DNA from: JALCSJ01 sp036788835
GTDB taxonomy: Bacteria > Bacillota > Negativicutes > Acidaminococcales > Acidaminococcaceae
Length of the DNA: 10,287 bases
Direction of reading: 5' to 3'
Assembly (NCBI GenBank): GCA_036788835.1
Contig: DAIQMR010000043.1
Coordinates: forward strand, 1 to 10,287
Of the stretch, positions 1 through 6,935 are shown piece after piece (within the stretch, counting starts at the first letter, position 1; the number at the start of each line of letters is the position of its first letter). The position numbers and the translations under genes are program-made. The notes under the pieces were generated by a model. That model ran no database searches. It had not been told where the DNA came from and saw only the letters and a program-made list of their open reading frames with translations.

Positions 1-179
1 GCCCCGTCAAAAATCTGTTGGGATCGCTCGCTTTCCGGCACATCCCCGCACACAGACTTCTCCATGGCATCTTTAATAGCATCCTTATAGTAGGATTCAT
101 CCCCCCAGGCCACTATTAAATTAGGCATCCGCCCATCCTTGACTACAGTCCCCAGAAATTTTTCTGCATTTATAATCAT
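1..179 (-). CDS. holA: DNA polymerase III subunit delta, 5' part only (cut by window edge)
   Basis: This is the N-terminal 59 or so codons of the clamp-loader delta subunit, which opens the beta sliding clamp during replication. The ATG is at 179. The translation begins MIINAEKFLG and continues with LIVAWGDESYYKDAI, which fits the family's N-terminal '(l)vxGeexyl' ATPase-like strand and helix, and later has a QIFDG segment like the family's 'vFdg'. There is no Walker A motif here, as expected for delta. A good ribosome site (AAGGGG) overlaps the comEC stop codon, so translation is coupled to comEC. The identification rests on these short motifs plus the very common comEC-holA gene order in Bacillota. 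The gene runs off the left edge, so its length and C-terminus cannot be judged. Confidence 0.8.
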   Translation of the reverse strand, partial: MIINAEKFLGTVVKDGRMPNLIVAWGDESYYKDAIKDAMEKSVCGDVPESERSQQIFDG

Positions 180-190
180 AATTATTCCCC

Positions 191-2374
191 TTAGAAATAC
201 TTTGGTTGTTTATTATAACTATAGCATGATAGTTTTTCTCCGTCAAAGACCACTTTTATGGCTCCTTCAAAGTCCGTACGAAGGTAGGGAATGCCAAGGT
301 TTTCAAGCCTTGCCAAGACTTCTTGATGTGGATGTCCGAACTTATTTTTATGGCCTACGGAAATAACAGCTGCTTTAGGGGCAACAGCCCTGAGAAAGAC
401 CTCCTCAGAAGAGGTTGAAGACCCGTGATGAGAGATTTTCAGCACATCGCCGGACAATGACGGTCTCTCTTCTAAAGCGGCCAGTTCGGTTTTCCCGGGT
501 GCATCCCCTGTAAAAAGCAGATTTTTCCCCTTATGGTTAATCTGTACCAGGAGAGATTGTTCATTGCTATTCGGTATGGTAAGATCAGGCTCAGAAGCTT
601 TTATAATATTAATTATACAATCTTTGAGGGTGAAAGTTTTATTTTTTTGTATTTTGTATACAATTTTTCTCTTCTTGATAATTTTCTCAAGTTTTTCTAA
701 ATCTCTACTGTTATCCCCGGCGGGAACCAGTATTTTACCTATTGGTACAAATTCGGCCAAAAAGGCCGCTCCTCCTGCATGGTCATGGTGTCCATGACTT
801 AGAATCAAAATATCCAGCTTCTTCACACCTAAATACCGTAAAACCGGCAGTATTATACGTTCTCCCACCTCAAAGTTCCCGGCCAGTCCCCCTGTATCCA
901 CCATAATGCTCTCACCGGCCGGCGTAAGCACCAAAGCACAATCCCCTTGGCCTACGTCTAAAAAATAGGTACTAAATGGTTGGGGCCGGAGGTATTTAAT
1001 TCCTATGCCAAGTGAAAATACCAGTACGCAGCATAGCAATATTTTCTTTCTTGTAGGAGAAATTAATTGGCTGAAAGGCCAAAAGTTAAAAGCAGCCCCT
1101 AAGAACAAATAATAAATCACCCAAAGTATATCCGGCAGCTTACTAACTGCCATCGTTGCCAGGGGCATGTTCCCCATTAATTTAATCATGCTTAAGGCTC
1201 CGCCTAAAAGCTGGGCCGCCGTGATCAGGAATAGTTTCCCCAGTACTGGAACAATCAAGCTTATTAATAACCCGGACATGGTCATAGTCAAAACCAGACT
1301 TAAGAGAGGAATAATCAGCATATTGGCCAAGGGAGAGATTATCGACAATTGGTGAAAATAATAAACCAGAACCGGCACCATTAATAATTGAGCTGCTAAA
1401 GAAACGCCCAAAAGTTCCGCCATTCCGGCTGGTAAATATTTCCCCAGCAAAAATTTTAAGGGCGAAAAAAACCACAGCAAGCCTCCTGTGGCCAAAAAAG
1501 ACAGCTGAAAACCCACATCCAAAATCCACCATGGTCTTAGGGCGAGAAGTAAAAGCAGGACACCGCTCCATACTGCCCCGGCATCTTCCTCCCTATCCAT
1601 GGCTTTTCCTGCTAACAGAGCTAGTCCCATAATTACGGCCCTTAAAATGGATGGTCTGGGGCCACAAAGCAAAACATAGCCCAAAAGAAAAAGAACAATA
1701 GGTATAATGCTCTGTTTTGCAGTTAACCCAACTTTTCTCAGCACTGACAAAGCAAAGCCTATTAAAAGTGCTACATGAGTCCCGGAAACAGCCAACAGAT
1801 GAATAAGTCCTGTGGCAGAAAAGGCCCTCAATACATCTACAGAAATATGACTTTTTTCTCCCAGCACCATGCCGGACAGTAAAGCACTGTCCCCGGCACT
1901 CATAGACGACCTTAATATCTGCTGCATTTTACTGCTGACCAGGGCTCCGTAATACCATATGTCTTTTACAGCCGGACCGATTTTTATATTTTCTGATGTA
2001 ACGATTAGACTGCCTATTTCATTTCTTATTTTAGCCCTTAGCTCTTGAGAAGGCAGACCGGGATTAGCAAAGCCTCGGATTGGTTCCAGTTTCCCTCTGA
2101 CCTTGACCGTCCCCCCCAAAGGCGGCCTTTTATCCTGAGGCCATTTGTTTGCTCTTACTTTAATTTTATAATTTGTTGCCTCCCACTCCATGGTAAAACT
2201 CAGGCAACCGGGAAACACCTGCTTCGCTGTTCCCGGAATTATCTGTCCCTGAAAAGCTCTCTCATTGCCATACATTTTTTTTATTTCCTGACCCCAGAAA
2301 TCGTTACCCTTTGTGCCTAAAAAACCGCCTAACCCCAGAGCAAAAGAAAGAACCATGCACACGAAAAAGTTCAT
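191..2374 (-). CDS. comEC: ComEC/Rec2 competence DNA channel with metallo-beta-lactamase domain
   Basis: This 727-residue integral membrane protein carries single-stranded DNA across the cytoplasmic membrane during natural transformation. The domains appear in the usual order. An N-terminal hydrophobic segment and soluble OB-like (DUF4131) region, about residues 1-135, includes the family's NPG turn (104-106). The polytopic Competence domain, about 165-430, has the signature LLAVSGTH (193-200) and DVGFQLSFLAT (286-296). After further helices there is a C-terminal metallo-beta-lactamase domain, about 468-715. Its metal ligands look intact: HGHHDH (527-532), MVDTGG (491-496), TGDAP (622-626) and KISHHGS (646-652). 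This domain is thought to degrade the non-transported strand. The ATG at 2374 has GGAGGTG just upstream and is one base from the comEA stop, implying translational coupling. Length is normal for the family and there is no sign of decay. Confidence 0.95.
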   Translation of the reverse strand: MNFFVCMVLSFALGLGGFLGTKGNDFWGQEIKKMYGNERAFQGQIIPGTAKQVFPGCLSFTMEWEATNYKIKVRANKWPQDKRPPLGGTVKVRGKLEPIRGFANPGLPSQELRAKIRNEIGSLIVTSENIKIGPAVKDIWYYGALVSSKMQQILRSSMSAGDSALLSGMVLGEKSHISVDVLRAFSATGLIHLLAVSGTHVALLIGFALSVLRKVGLTAKQSIIPIVLFLLGYVLLCGPRPSILRAVIMGLALLAGKAMDREEDAGAVWSGVLLLLLALRPWWILDVGFQLSFLATGGLLWFFSPLKFLLGKYLPAGMAELLGVSLAAQLLMVPVLVYYFHQLSIISPLANMLIIPLLSLVLTMTMSGLLISLIVPVLGKLFLITAAQLLGGALSMIKLMGNMPLATMAVSKLPDILWVIYYLFLGAAFNFWPFSQLISPTRKKILLCCVLVFSLGIGIKYLRPQPFSTYFLDVGQGDCALVLTPAGESIMVDTGGLAGNFEVGERIILPVLRYLGVKKLDILILSHGHHDHAGGAAFLAEFVPIGKILVPAGDNSRDLEKLEKIIKKRKIVYKIQKNKTFTLKDCIINIIKASEPDLTIPNSNEQSLLVQINHKGKNLLFTGDAPGKTELAALEERPSLSGDVLKISHHGSSTSSEEVFLRAVAPKAAVISVGHKNKFGHPHQEVLARLENLGIPYLRTDFEGAIKVVFDGEKLSCYSYNKQPKYF

Positions 2375-2375
2375 G

Positions 2376-3011
2376 CTACACCTCCAAATATGCCCTGAGC
2401 TGCTTAAACTTTTTCTCGCCTATCCCTATGACTTTTTGCATATCTTCTATTTGCGAAAATGGTGTTTTTCCCCGATATTTAATAATGCGTTCTGCCAGAG
2501 CGGGTCCAATCCCCGGCAGCTTTTCCAATTCCTTTTGGGTGCCAGTGTTAATATTTATTTTTCTGTTTAACATCAATTCCCTTGTTTGTGCTGCGTTATA
2601 TGTCCCTCCAGATGATTGTCTTGGGTCTGATTTTTTCTCTTTGCTTCTCTTCTCTCGTGCCTCTCGCAAAAATGGAATATTTAGATGGTTTCCGTCTTTA
2701 AGTTTTTTAGCCAGATTAACCTTGTCTTTATTGGCATTTGCCAAAAATCCCCCTGCCAAAATGACTGCATCCTTGCCTCTGCTGCCAAGAGGGATATAAT
2801 GCAATCCGGGATTTTTGACGGCCCCACTGATGTAGACACAGATTTTCACGGATTGCTTTTTTTCTGTTTCTTTCGCTTGTTGCTCAATATTTTTCTGTTC
2901 ATCCAACGTGCCTTCCTGTATCACAGCAGGTTTGCTCTGCCAAATACTGATTGCCACACAAATAAAAACCAGCAAACAAATTACCAGAATCTTTTTCTTT
3001 TTCAGGTCCAT
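2376..3011 (-). CDS. comEA: ComEA competence DNA-binding receptor (SLBB + helix-hairpin-helix)
   Basis: This 211-residue membrane-anchored protein binds incoming double-stranded DNA and hands it to ComEC. It has a lysine-rich start followed by one transmembrane segment (about 7-25). A charged linker follows, then an SLBB/soluble-ligand-binding-like domain (about 55-115, with VYISGAVKNPG), a Lys/Arg-rich linker (116-150), and a C-terminal double helix-hairpin-helix (151-211) with ININTGTQKELEKLPGIG and a second VIGIG hairpin. This is the full ComEA architecture of Gram-positive bacteria. The ATG is chosen because GGAG lies six bases upstream. The stop is one base before the comEC start, so the pair is an operon. 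The coding start lies immediately downstream of the leuS terminator, which matters for how it is expressed (see findings). Confidence 0.95.
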   Translation of the reverse strand: MDLKKKKILVICLLVFICVAISIWQSKPAVIQEGTLDEQKNIEQQAKETEKKQSVKICVYISGAVKNPGLHYIPLGSRGKDAVILAGGFLANANKDKVNLAKKLKDGNHLNIPFLREAREKRSKEKKSDPRQSSGGTYNAAQTRELMLNRKININTGTQKELEKLPGIGPALAERIIKYRGKTPFSQIEDMQKVIGIGEKKFKQLRAYLEV

Positions 3012-3028
3012 AATATGCTCCTTTTAGA

Positions 3029-3077
3029 CAAAAAACAGACCTTTCACTTTAATACATCTGCGTTAAAGTGAAAGGCC
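3029..3077 (-). terminator. Rho-independent terminator of leuS
   Basis: On the minus strand a 15-bp stem, GGCCTTTCACTTTAA (3077-3063) with TTAAAGTGAAAGGTC (3052-3038), contains one G-U pair and has a 10-base loop. A TGTTTTTTG U-tract follows at about 3037-3029. It sits 58 bases downstream of the leuS stop and ends only about 18 bases before the comEA start codon. It is a classical intrinsic terminator in sequence, but its closeness to comEA means it could also act as an attenuator for the competence genes. Confidence 0.9.
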
Positions 3078-3134
3078 TGCATTAGCTGAGTATTGTAGTG
3101 TGAGTGTGAGCCTTATTTAATTTTTAATTTTATC

Positions 3135-5627
3135 TTAGCCTTTGACCACGATATTAACCAAACGTCCCGGTACGGCAATAACCTTAACAACTTTTTTAGC
3201 ACCGATAGCAGCTTGAACAGTAGGAGATTCCAAAGCAGCTTTGCCCAGTTCATCTTTACCTAAGCTGGTGGAAACCATCATTCTGTCTTTTGGTTTACCG
3301 TTAACTTGTACCAATATTTCTACTTCATCAACCTTAATAGCTTCAGGATCGTATTTCGGCCAGGGTTCTTTATGAACGCTGTGTTTAGCATCGATTACTT
3401 TGTTCCAGAGTTCTTCGGTAATATGAGGTACGAAAGGTGCCATTACCAAAAGTAAATTGGAAATAGTTTCATAAATCAAACCTGCATTAACAGTTTTAGC
3501 AGTGTCTTTGTAGTTATACAAAGCATTTACCAATTCCATCATGGTACTGATTGCGGTGTTGAAATTAAAACGCTGCTCAATATCTTCGGTAATCTTTTTA
3601 ATGCTGCTGTGGAGAACCAGACGCAGCTTTTTGTCTTCTTCATTCAAGTTGCCGGTATCATAAGAAGTTACATGCTGAGCCAGCTCAGTTTCGAAGTGAG
3701 CCACAATACGCCATACACGATTCAGGAAACGGAAGGACCCTTCTACTCCCTGGTCGCTCCACTCCAGTTCTCTTTCGACGGGAGCTGCGAACATAATAAA
3801 CAGTCTGGCAGTATCTGCGCCGTATTTAGCAATAATTTCTTCGGGAGAAACTACGTTGCCCAAAGACTTGCTCATCTTAGCACCGTCTTTAATAACCATG
3901 CCCTGAGTCAGCAAATTGGTAAATGGTTCGTCAATCTTTACTAATCCTGCATCACGTAAAACTTTAATAAAGAAACGGGAATAGAGCAAATGCAAAATAG
4001 CATGCTCAATGCCGCCGATATATTGGTCAACAGGCATCCAGTAATTAACTGCTTCAGGACTGAAAGGTGCTTTGTCATTATGAGGATCTGCATAACGGAG
4101 ATAGTACCAGGAAGAACACAGGAAGGTGTCCATGGTATCAGTTTCTCTGGTAGCAGGACCGCCGCACTTAGGACAAGTGCAGTGAACGAAACTTTCGGAT
4201 GTAGCCAAAGGAGATTTGGCTCCTGCTGTGAACTTAACATCTGTAGGCAATTTAACAGGCAAATCTTTTTCCGGTACCAGAACCTCGCCGCATTTAGGGC
4301 AGTATACAATAGGAATCGGAGCGCCCCAATAACGTTGACGGCTGATTAACCAGTCTCTCAGACGATAATTAACCTTACGTTTGCCTAGACCTTTTTCTTC
4401 CATATAATCGGTGATAGCACCCATGGCTTTATGCATTTCCATGCCGGTGAATTGGGCGGAGTTAACTAATACGCCGTCTTTTTCTTCATAGGCACAGGTC
4501 ATGGTATCCAGACTCAAAGTCTTGTCTTTAGGCTGTAAGGTAATAATTTTATCAATGCCATATTTGTCGGCAAACATCCAGTCGCGCTGGTCACCGGTAG
4601 GCACACCCATTACAGCGCCGGTACCATAATCAAACAGTACATAATTAGTAATCCAGATTTGTACTTTGTGGCCGGTTAAAGGATGAACGCAATCATAACC
4701 GGAATACATACCTAATTTTTCTGATTCGCTGGAAGTACGTTCAATATCGGAGGTGTTACGAACTTTGTTGCAGAATTCTTCTAATTTAGCTTTATTGGGA
4801 TTATCCTTAAGAATCTTTTCCACCAAAGGATGTTCCGGAGGAATTACTACGAAAGTAACACCGTAAATGGTATCAGCACGGGTAGTATAAACCGGTAACT
4901 TAGCGCCCAATGCCGGGCAGTCAAAGCTGAATTCCAGACCTTCGCTGCGGCCAATCCAGTTTCTCTGCATGGTCTTAACCCGTTCAGGCCAGCCTTTTAA
5001 CAAGGACAAATCCTTCAGCAATTCATCAGCATAATCAGTGATTTTAAAGAACCACTGAGACAAATCTTTTTTCACTACTTCATGATGGCAGCGCCAGCAT
5101 TTGCCATCGATAACCTGTTCATTGGCCAAAACAGTATTGCAATGGTCACACCAGTTAACAGCTGACTCTTTCTTAACTGCCAGGCCTCTCTTATAGAACA
5201 GTTCAAAGAACCATTGGGTCCATTTATAATAATCTTCTTTGCAGGTAGTAACTTCTCTGTCCCAATCATAAGACAAACCAAGTTCTTTTTGTTGTCTGCG
5301 CATGTTGGCTATGTTATCCATAGTCCATTTAGCAGGAGGAATATTATGTTGAATGGCAGCATTTTCTGCCGGCATACCAAAGGAATCCCAGCCCATAGGA
5401 TGGAGCACATTAAAACCATTCATAGTTCTGAAACGGGCCACAACGTCCCCGATAGAATAATTGCGGACGTGTCCCATATGCAGATTACCGGACGGATAAG
5501 GGAACATTTCCAGAACGTAGGACTTAGGTCTCGGATCATCATTGTTTACTTTGAAAGTCTTTTGCTCTTCCCAGGTTTTTTGCCAACGTTTTTCAATTTC
5601 ATGGGGAGCGTATTTCTCATTTAACAT
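3135..5627 (-). CDS. leuS: Leucyl-tRNA synthetase (bacterial class Ia)
   Basis: This cytoplasmic 830-residue enzyme charges tRNA-Leu with leucine. The class I signatures are present: HMGH at 50-53, preceded by MFPYPSGN, and KMSKS at 584-588. A zinc-ribbon-like Cys cluster lies at 160-180 (CDHC and CWRC), another Cys pair set lies around 443-488, and the CP1 editing insertion spans about 225-420. WLISRQRYWGAPIP (426-439) and the tRNA-binding C-terminal domain (VNGKPKDR region) are as usual. Length is normal. The ATG at 5627 has a strong AGGAGG upstream. The editing domain carries GVPTGDQRDW (341-350) where I remember a His before the Asp-x-Arg-Asp in E. coli LeuRS, a possible lineage variation. 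The gene is monocistronic up to the terminator at 3029-3077 and has its own sigma-A-type promoter. Confidence 0.98.
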   Translation of the reverse strand: MLNEKYAPHEIEKRWQKTWEEQKTFKVNNDDPRPKSYVLEMFPYPSGNLHMGHVRNYSIGDVVARFRTMNGFNVLHPMGWDSFGMPAENAAIQHNIPPAKWTMDNIANMRRQQKELGLSYDWDREVTTCKEDYYKWTQWFFELFYKRGLAVKKESAVNWCDHCNTVLANEQVIDGKCWRCHHEVVKKDLSQWFFKITDYADELLKDLSLLKGWPERVKTMQRNWIGRSEGLEFSFDCPALGAKLPVYTTRADTIYGVTFVVIPPEHPLVEKILKDNPNKAKLEEFCNKVRNTSDIERTSSESEKLGMYSGYDCVHPLTGHKVQIWITNYVLFDYGTGAVMGVPTGDQRDWMFADKYGIDKIITLQPKDKTLSLDTMTCAYEEKDGVLVNSAQFTGMEMHKAMGAITDYMEEKGLGKRKVNYRLRDWLISRQRYWGAPIPIVYCPKCGEVLVPEKDLPVKLPTDVKFTAGAKSPLATSESFVHCTCPKCGGPATRETDTMDTFLCSSWYYLRYADPHNDKAPFSPEAVNYWMPVDQYIGGIEHAILHLLYSRFFIKVLRDAGLVKIDEPFTNLLTQGMVIKDGAKMSKSLGNVVSPEEIIAKYGADTARLFIMFAAPVERELEWSDQGVEGSFRFLNRVWRIVAHFETELAQHVTSYDTGNLNEEDKKLRLVLHSSIKKITEDIEQRFNFNTAISTMMELVNALYNYKDTAKTVNAGLIYETISNLLLVMAPFVPHITEELWNKVIDAKHSVHKEPWPKYDPEAIKVDEVEILVQVNGKPKDRMMVSTSLGKDELGKAALESPTVQAAIGAKKVVKVIAVPGRLVNIVVKG

Positions 5628-5712
5628 TTAAAAGCCTCCTAAAATTACCCTCTTTTAGCTTGCATTCCCTAATTTTTTTCTGTAACATTAAGATGTATGG
5701 TTTAGCAAACAT
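5617..5712 (-). promoter_or_regulatory. Possible upstream ORF covering the leuS leader
   Basis: A 31-codon open frame starts with ATG at 5712 and ends with TGA at 5617-5619, inside leuS codons 3-4. It covers the whole leuS leader, including the leuS Shine-Dalgarno site, and has five Leu codons (8, 10, 19, 27, 28). It has no ribosome site of its own. Given the promoter at 5724-5752, the mRNA would begin only about five bases before this ATG, so it would need leaderless-type initiation. A CTAAAA/TTTTAG hairpin (plus coordinates about 5638-5657) also precedes the SD. It may be chance in A+T-rich DNA; translation is not shown. Confidence 0.2.
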
Positions 5713-5723
5713 TTAATATTACA

Positions 5724-5752
5724 ATTATATATTTCTTGACACATAAAGTCAA
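5724..5752 (-). promoter_or_regulatory. Sigma-A-type promoter of leuS
   Basis: On the minus strand the -35 box TTGACT (5752-5747) is separated by exactly 17 bases from a perfect TATAAT -10 box (5729-5724). Transcription should start near 5717, giving a leader of roughly 90 bases. There is no room for, and no sign of, a T-box riboswitch, which often controls aminoacyl-tRNA synthetase genes in this phylum. Confidence 0.8.
5736..5752. repeat. Small inverted repeat over the leuS -35 box
   Basis: TTGAC at 5736-5740 and GTCAA at 5748-5752 form an inverted repeat with a seven-base spacer. It overlaps the leuS -35 box and lies just upstream of the divergent phosphoesterase gene. It could be an operator or simply reflect -35-like hexamers facing both ways. 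The plus-strand TTGACA has no convincing -10 box at 16-18 bases. Confidence 0.3.
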
Positions 5753-5770
5753 CGAAAGGAAGCCTATATC

Positions 5771-6475
5771 TTGTCTATTTACGCTATTGGGGACCTGCAT
5801 TTTTCCGGAGAGCCGCCTTCTAAGCCAATGGAGGTCTTTGGGGAAAACTGGCAGGGTCATCGTGCCAAAATAATTAAAAACTGGGAGAGCACCGTACAGC
5901 CTGATGATACGGTGATTCTCTGCGGAGATACTTCCTGGTCCATGGACCTGCCGGATGCTATCGCTAAAGATATGCAGGCTATTATGGCTCTGCCCGGGAA
6001 AAAGATAATGCTTAAAGGCAACCATGATTATTGGTGGACCTCTAAGCAAAAAATGGATGAATTATTAGAACATCGTATAGAGCTACTCCACAATAATTTT
6101 TATCAGGTGGGGCAAACTGCCATTTGCGGTACCAGAGGCTGGAATCTTCCCTCCCTGCCCACTTTCGGTGAACATGATGAGCTAATCTACAAACGGGAAG
6201 GTATGCGTTTAAAAGCTTCTTTGGAGCAGGCTGCTGCCGCAGGATGTTCTGATTTTATTGTGGCTCTCCACTACCCGCCTTTGTATGCTGCCGGTGAAAC
6301 TTCTGTCTTTACAGATTTATGTGAGCAGTATCATGTAGCTCACTGTGTCTATGGTCACGTCCATGGTGAGGCAGCTCACTATCTCAATATGTTCCAAGGA
6401 CTACGTAACGGCACAGACTATCGTCTGGTGGCCTGCGACTACATAAACTTCGAACTGTATAAAGTAGAAAGTTGA
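5771..6475 (+). CDS. Calcineurin-like metallophosphoesterase
   Basis: This 234-residue soluble enzyme is of the calcineurin-like metallophosphoesterase superfamily, whose members hydrolyse phosphomono- or diesters with a two-metal centre. All five signature blocks are visible: GDLH (7-10), GD (52-53), GNHD (83-86), an LHYPP histidine in the middle, and YGHVHG near residue 195. The tryptophan-rich GDTSWSMD and NHDYWW segments match a predicted-phosphohydrolase subgroup found in Firmicutes whose substrate I do not know. The start is TTG with AAAGGAAG upstream; no better ATG precedes the first motif. It is divergent from leuS across 143 bases. The TGA stop lies inside the first copy of the palindromic repeat at 6471, suggesting that the repeat landed on, or defines, the gene's 3' end. 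It appears complete. Confidence 0.9.
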   Translation: MSIYAIGDLHFSGEPPSKPMEVFGENWQGHRAKIIKNWESTVQPDDTVILCGDTSWSMDLPDAIAKDMQAIMALPGKKIMLKGNHDYWWTSKQKMDELLEHRIELLHNNFYQVGQTAICGTRGWNLPSLPTFGEHDELIYKREGMRLKASLEQAAAAGCSDFIVALHYPPLYAAGETSVFTDLCEQYHVAHCVYGHVHGEAAHYLNMFQGLRNGTDYRLVACDYINFELYKVES

Positions 6476-6528
6476 CATTACGGGGACTGTCCTGGTTGAC
6501 ATTACGGGGACGGTCCTGTTTTGTCAAC
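6471..6528 (+). repeat. Tandem palindromic repeat, copies 1 and 2
   Basis: Two 24-base units (6471-6494 and 6495-6518) differ at one base (GGGGACTGTCC against GGGGACGGTCC). The second is completed by TTTTGTCAAC (6519-6528). Copy 2 folds as GTTGACA...TGTCAAC around an inner GGGA-CGG-TCCT stem. The one difference between the copies falls in the predicted inner loop, so pairing is kept. A TTTTT run follows on the plus strand, so copy 2 could also end phosphoesterase transcription. The stop codon of the phosphoesterase gene is within copy 1. From memory, similar GGGGACGG repeats are dispersed in many Firmicutes genomes, and some lie near REP-associated Y1 transposases; no such gene is in this window. 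Confidence 0.85.
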
Positions 6529-6543
6529 TTTTTGCTTTCCTGT

Positions 6544-6634
6544 CGACGGTGGACACTAAAAAGCCGGTTGCGCTCCCTACGGCTCTAGCCGATCTGGTCG
6601 CGTCTGCCCTTCCCTTTTTAGTGCTCCACCGTCG
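6544..6634. repeat. Long imperfect palindrome with about 20-bp stem
   Basis: The left arm CGACGGTGGACACTAAAAAG (6544-6563) pairs with the right arm at 6614-6634, whose reverse complement is the same except for one extra G. That gives 20 paired bases with one bulge around a 50-base loop. The loop holds the near-palindrome CGGCTCTAGCCG. TTTTAAAT follows on the plus strand, so it could stop plus-strand transcripts, but the arm length and large loop look more like a miniature inverted-repeat element or a structured RNA stem. No clear target-site duplication is seen. Confidence 0.8.
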
Positions 6635-6699
6635 TTTTAAATGTAGAAAAGCGCTGTCGGATAATTTGTCAGTCGCTGTGACCCAGGTTGTGAATTTTC

Positions 6700-6749
6700 T
6701 CGCTACTCATCTTCGTGGCTCCTTTTCGTCGCCACTACGAAGAAAGCGA
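6700..6749. repeat. Imperfect palindrome B
   Basis: TCGCT (6700-6704) and CTTCGTGGC (6711-6719) pair with GCCAC (6731-6735), CGAAG (6738-6742) and AGCGA (6745-6749). A TA insertion and small internal loops interrupt the stem. It is one of several stems in the gene-free region. Confidence 0.6.
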
Positions 6750-6756
6750 TTTGGCA

Positions 6757-6793
6757 CGATTCTTCACTGCGCCTACGGCTTGTGAGCGAATCG
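6757..6793. repeat. Imperfect palindrome D
   Basis: CGATTC-TT-CAC (6757-6767) pairs with GTG-AGC-GAATCG (6782-6793) around a loop containing the second CCTACGGCT copy. It overlaps an alternative stem, TCGGC (6791-6795) with GCCGA (6808-6812), so two mutually exclusive folds are possible. Confidence 0.5.
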
Positions 6794-6817
6794 GCAATCT
6801 GCTTTTCGCCGACTCAT

Positions 6818-6859
6818 GTGGATATCAGCCCGCTATAGGTGCTGCGGACCGATATCCAC
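6818..6859. repeat. Palindrome C with possible pseudoknot partners
   Basis: GTGGATATC (6818-6826) pairs perfectly with GATATCCAC (6851-6859). Bases in the loop (CCGCTA near 6830, GCTGC at 6841-6845) are complementary to downstream TAGCGG (near 6865-6870) and GCAGC (6874-6878), which would form a pseudoknot-like arrangement if the region is transcribed. Confidence 0.55.
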
Positions 6860-6935
6860 TTCGTTAGCGGCTCAGCAGCGTAGCAAATTAGCCAACCTGC
6901 TCTATGCTCCTGCCAATATTATCCGCCATTTTTTT

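Larger units (their letters stand above)
6541..6935. other. Gene-free region rich in imperfect palindromes
   Basis: About 395 bases lie between the tandem repeats and the 3' end of the MFS gene. They are visibly more G+C-rich than the neighbouring MFS gene and hold at least four sizeable imperfect palindromes (listed separately), but no recognisable protein. A 78-codon plus-strand frame at 6549-6785 is unlikely to be real: it has no ribosome site and runs straight through palindrome arms. The phrase CCTACGGCT occurs twice (about 6575 and 6772), each time followed by a partly similar stretch, hinting at repeated or duplicated units. It may be a cluster of degenerate non-autonomous mobile elements or a structured RNA; I cannot name a known family. 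Confidence 0.6.

Noticed and set aside
3609..5624. Several antisense or overlapping frames of 60-140 codons within leuS (and similar ones in comEC)
   Set aside because: They mirror the coding pattern of conserved genes on the other strand or in another frame, with no ribosome sites or recognisable domains.
5628..5770. T-box riboswitch upstream of leuS
   Set aside because: The leader is only about 90 bases, without the AGGGTGG-type antiterminator sequence or a terminator helix, so a T-box cannot fit.
6471..6528. CRISPR-like repeats
   Set aside because: There are only two adjacent units without spacers, and the other copies lie kilobases away at gene junctions; no cas genes.
6549..6785. 78-codon plus-strand open frame
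   Set aside because: It has no ribosome site, crosses the arms of three palindromes, and its translation shows no family motif. It is best explained as chance in the structured region.
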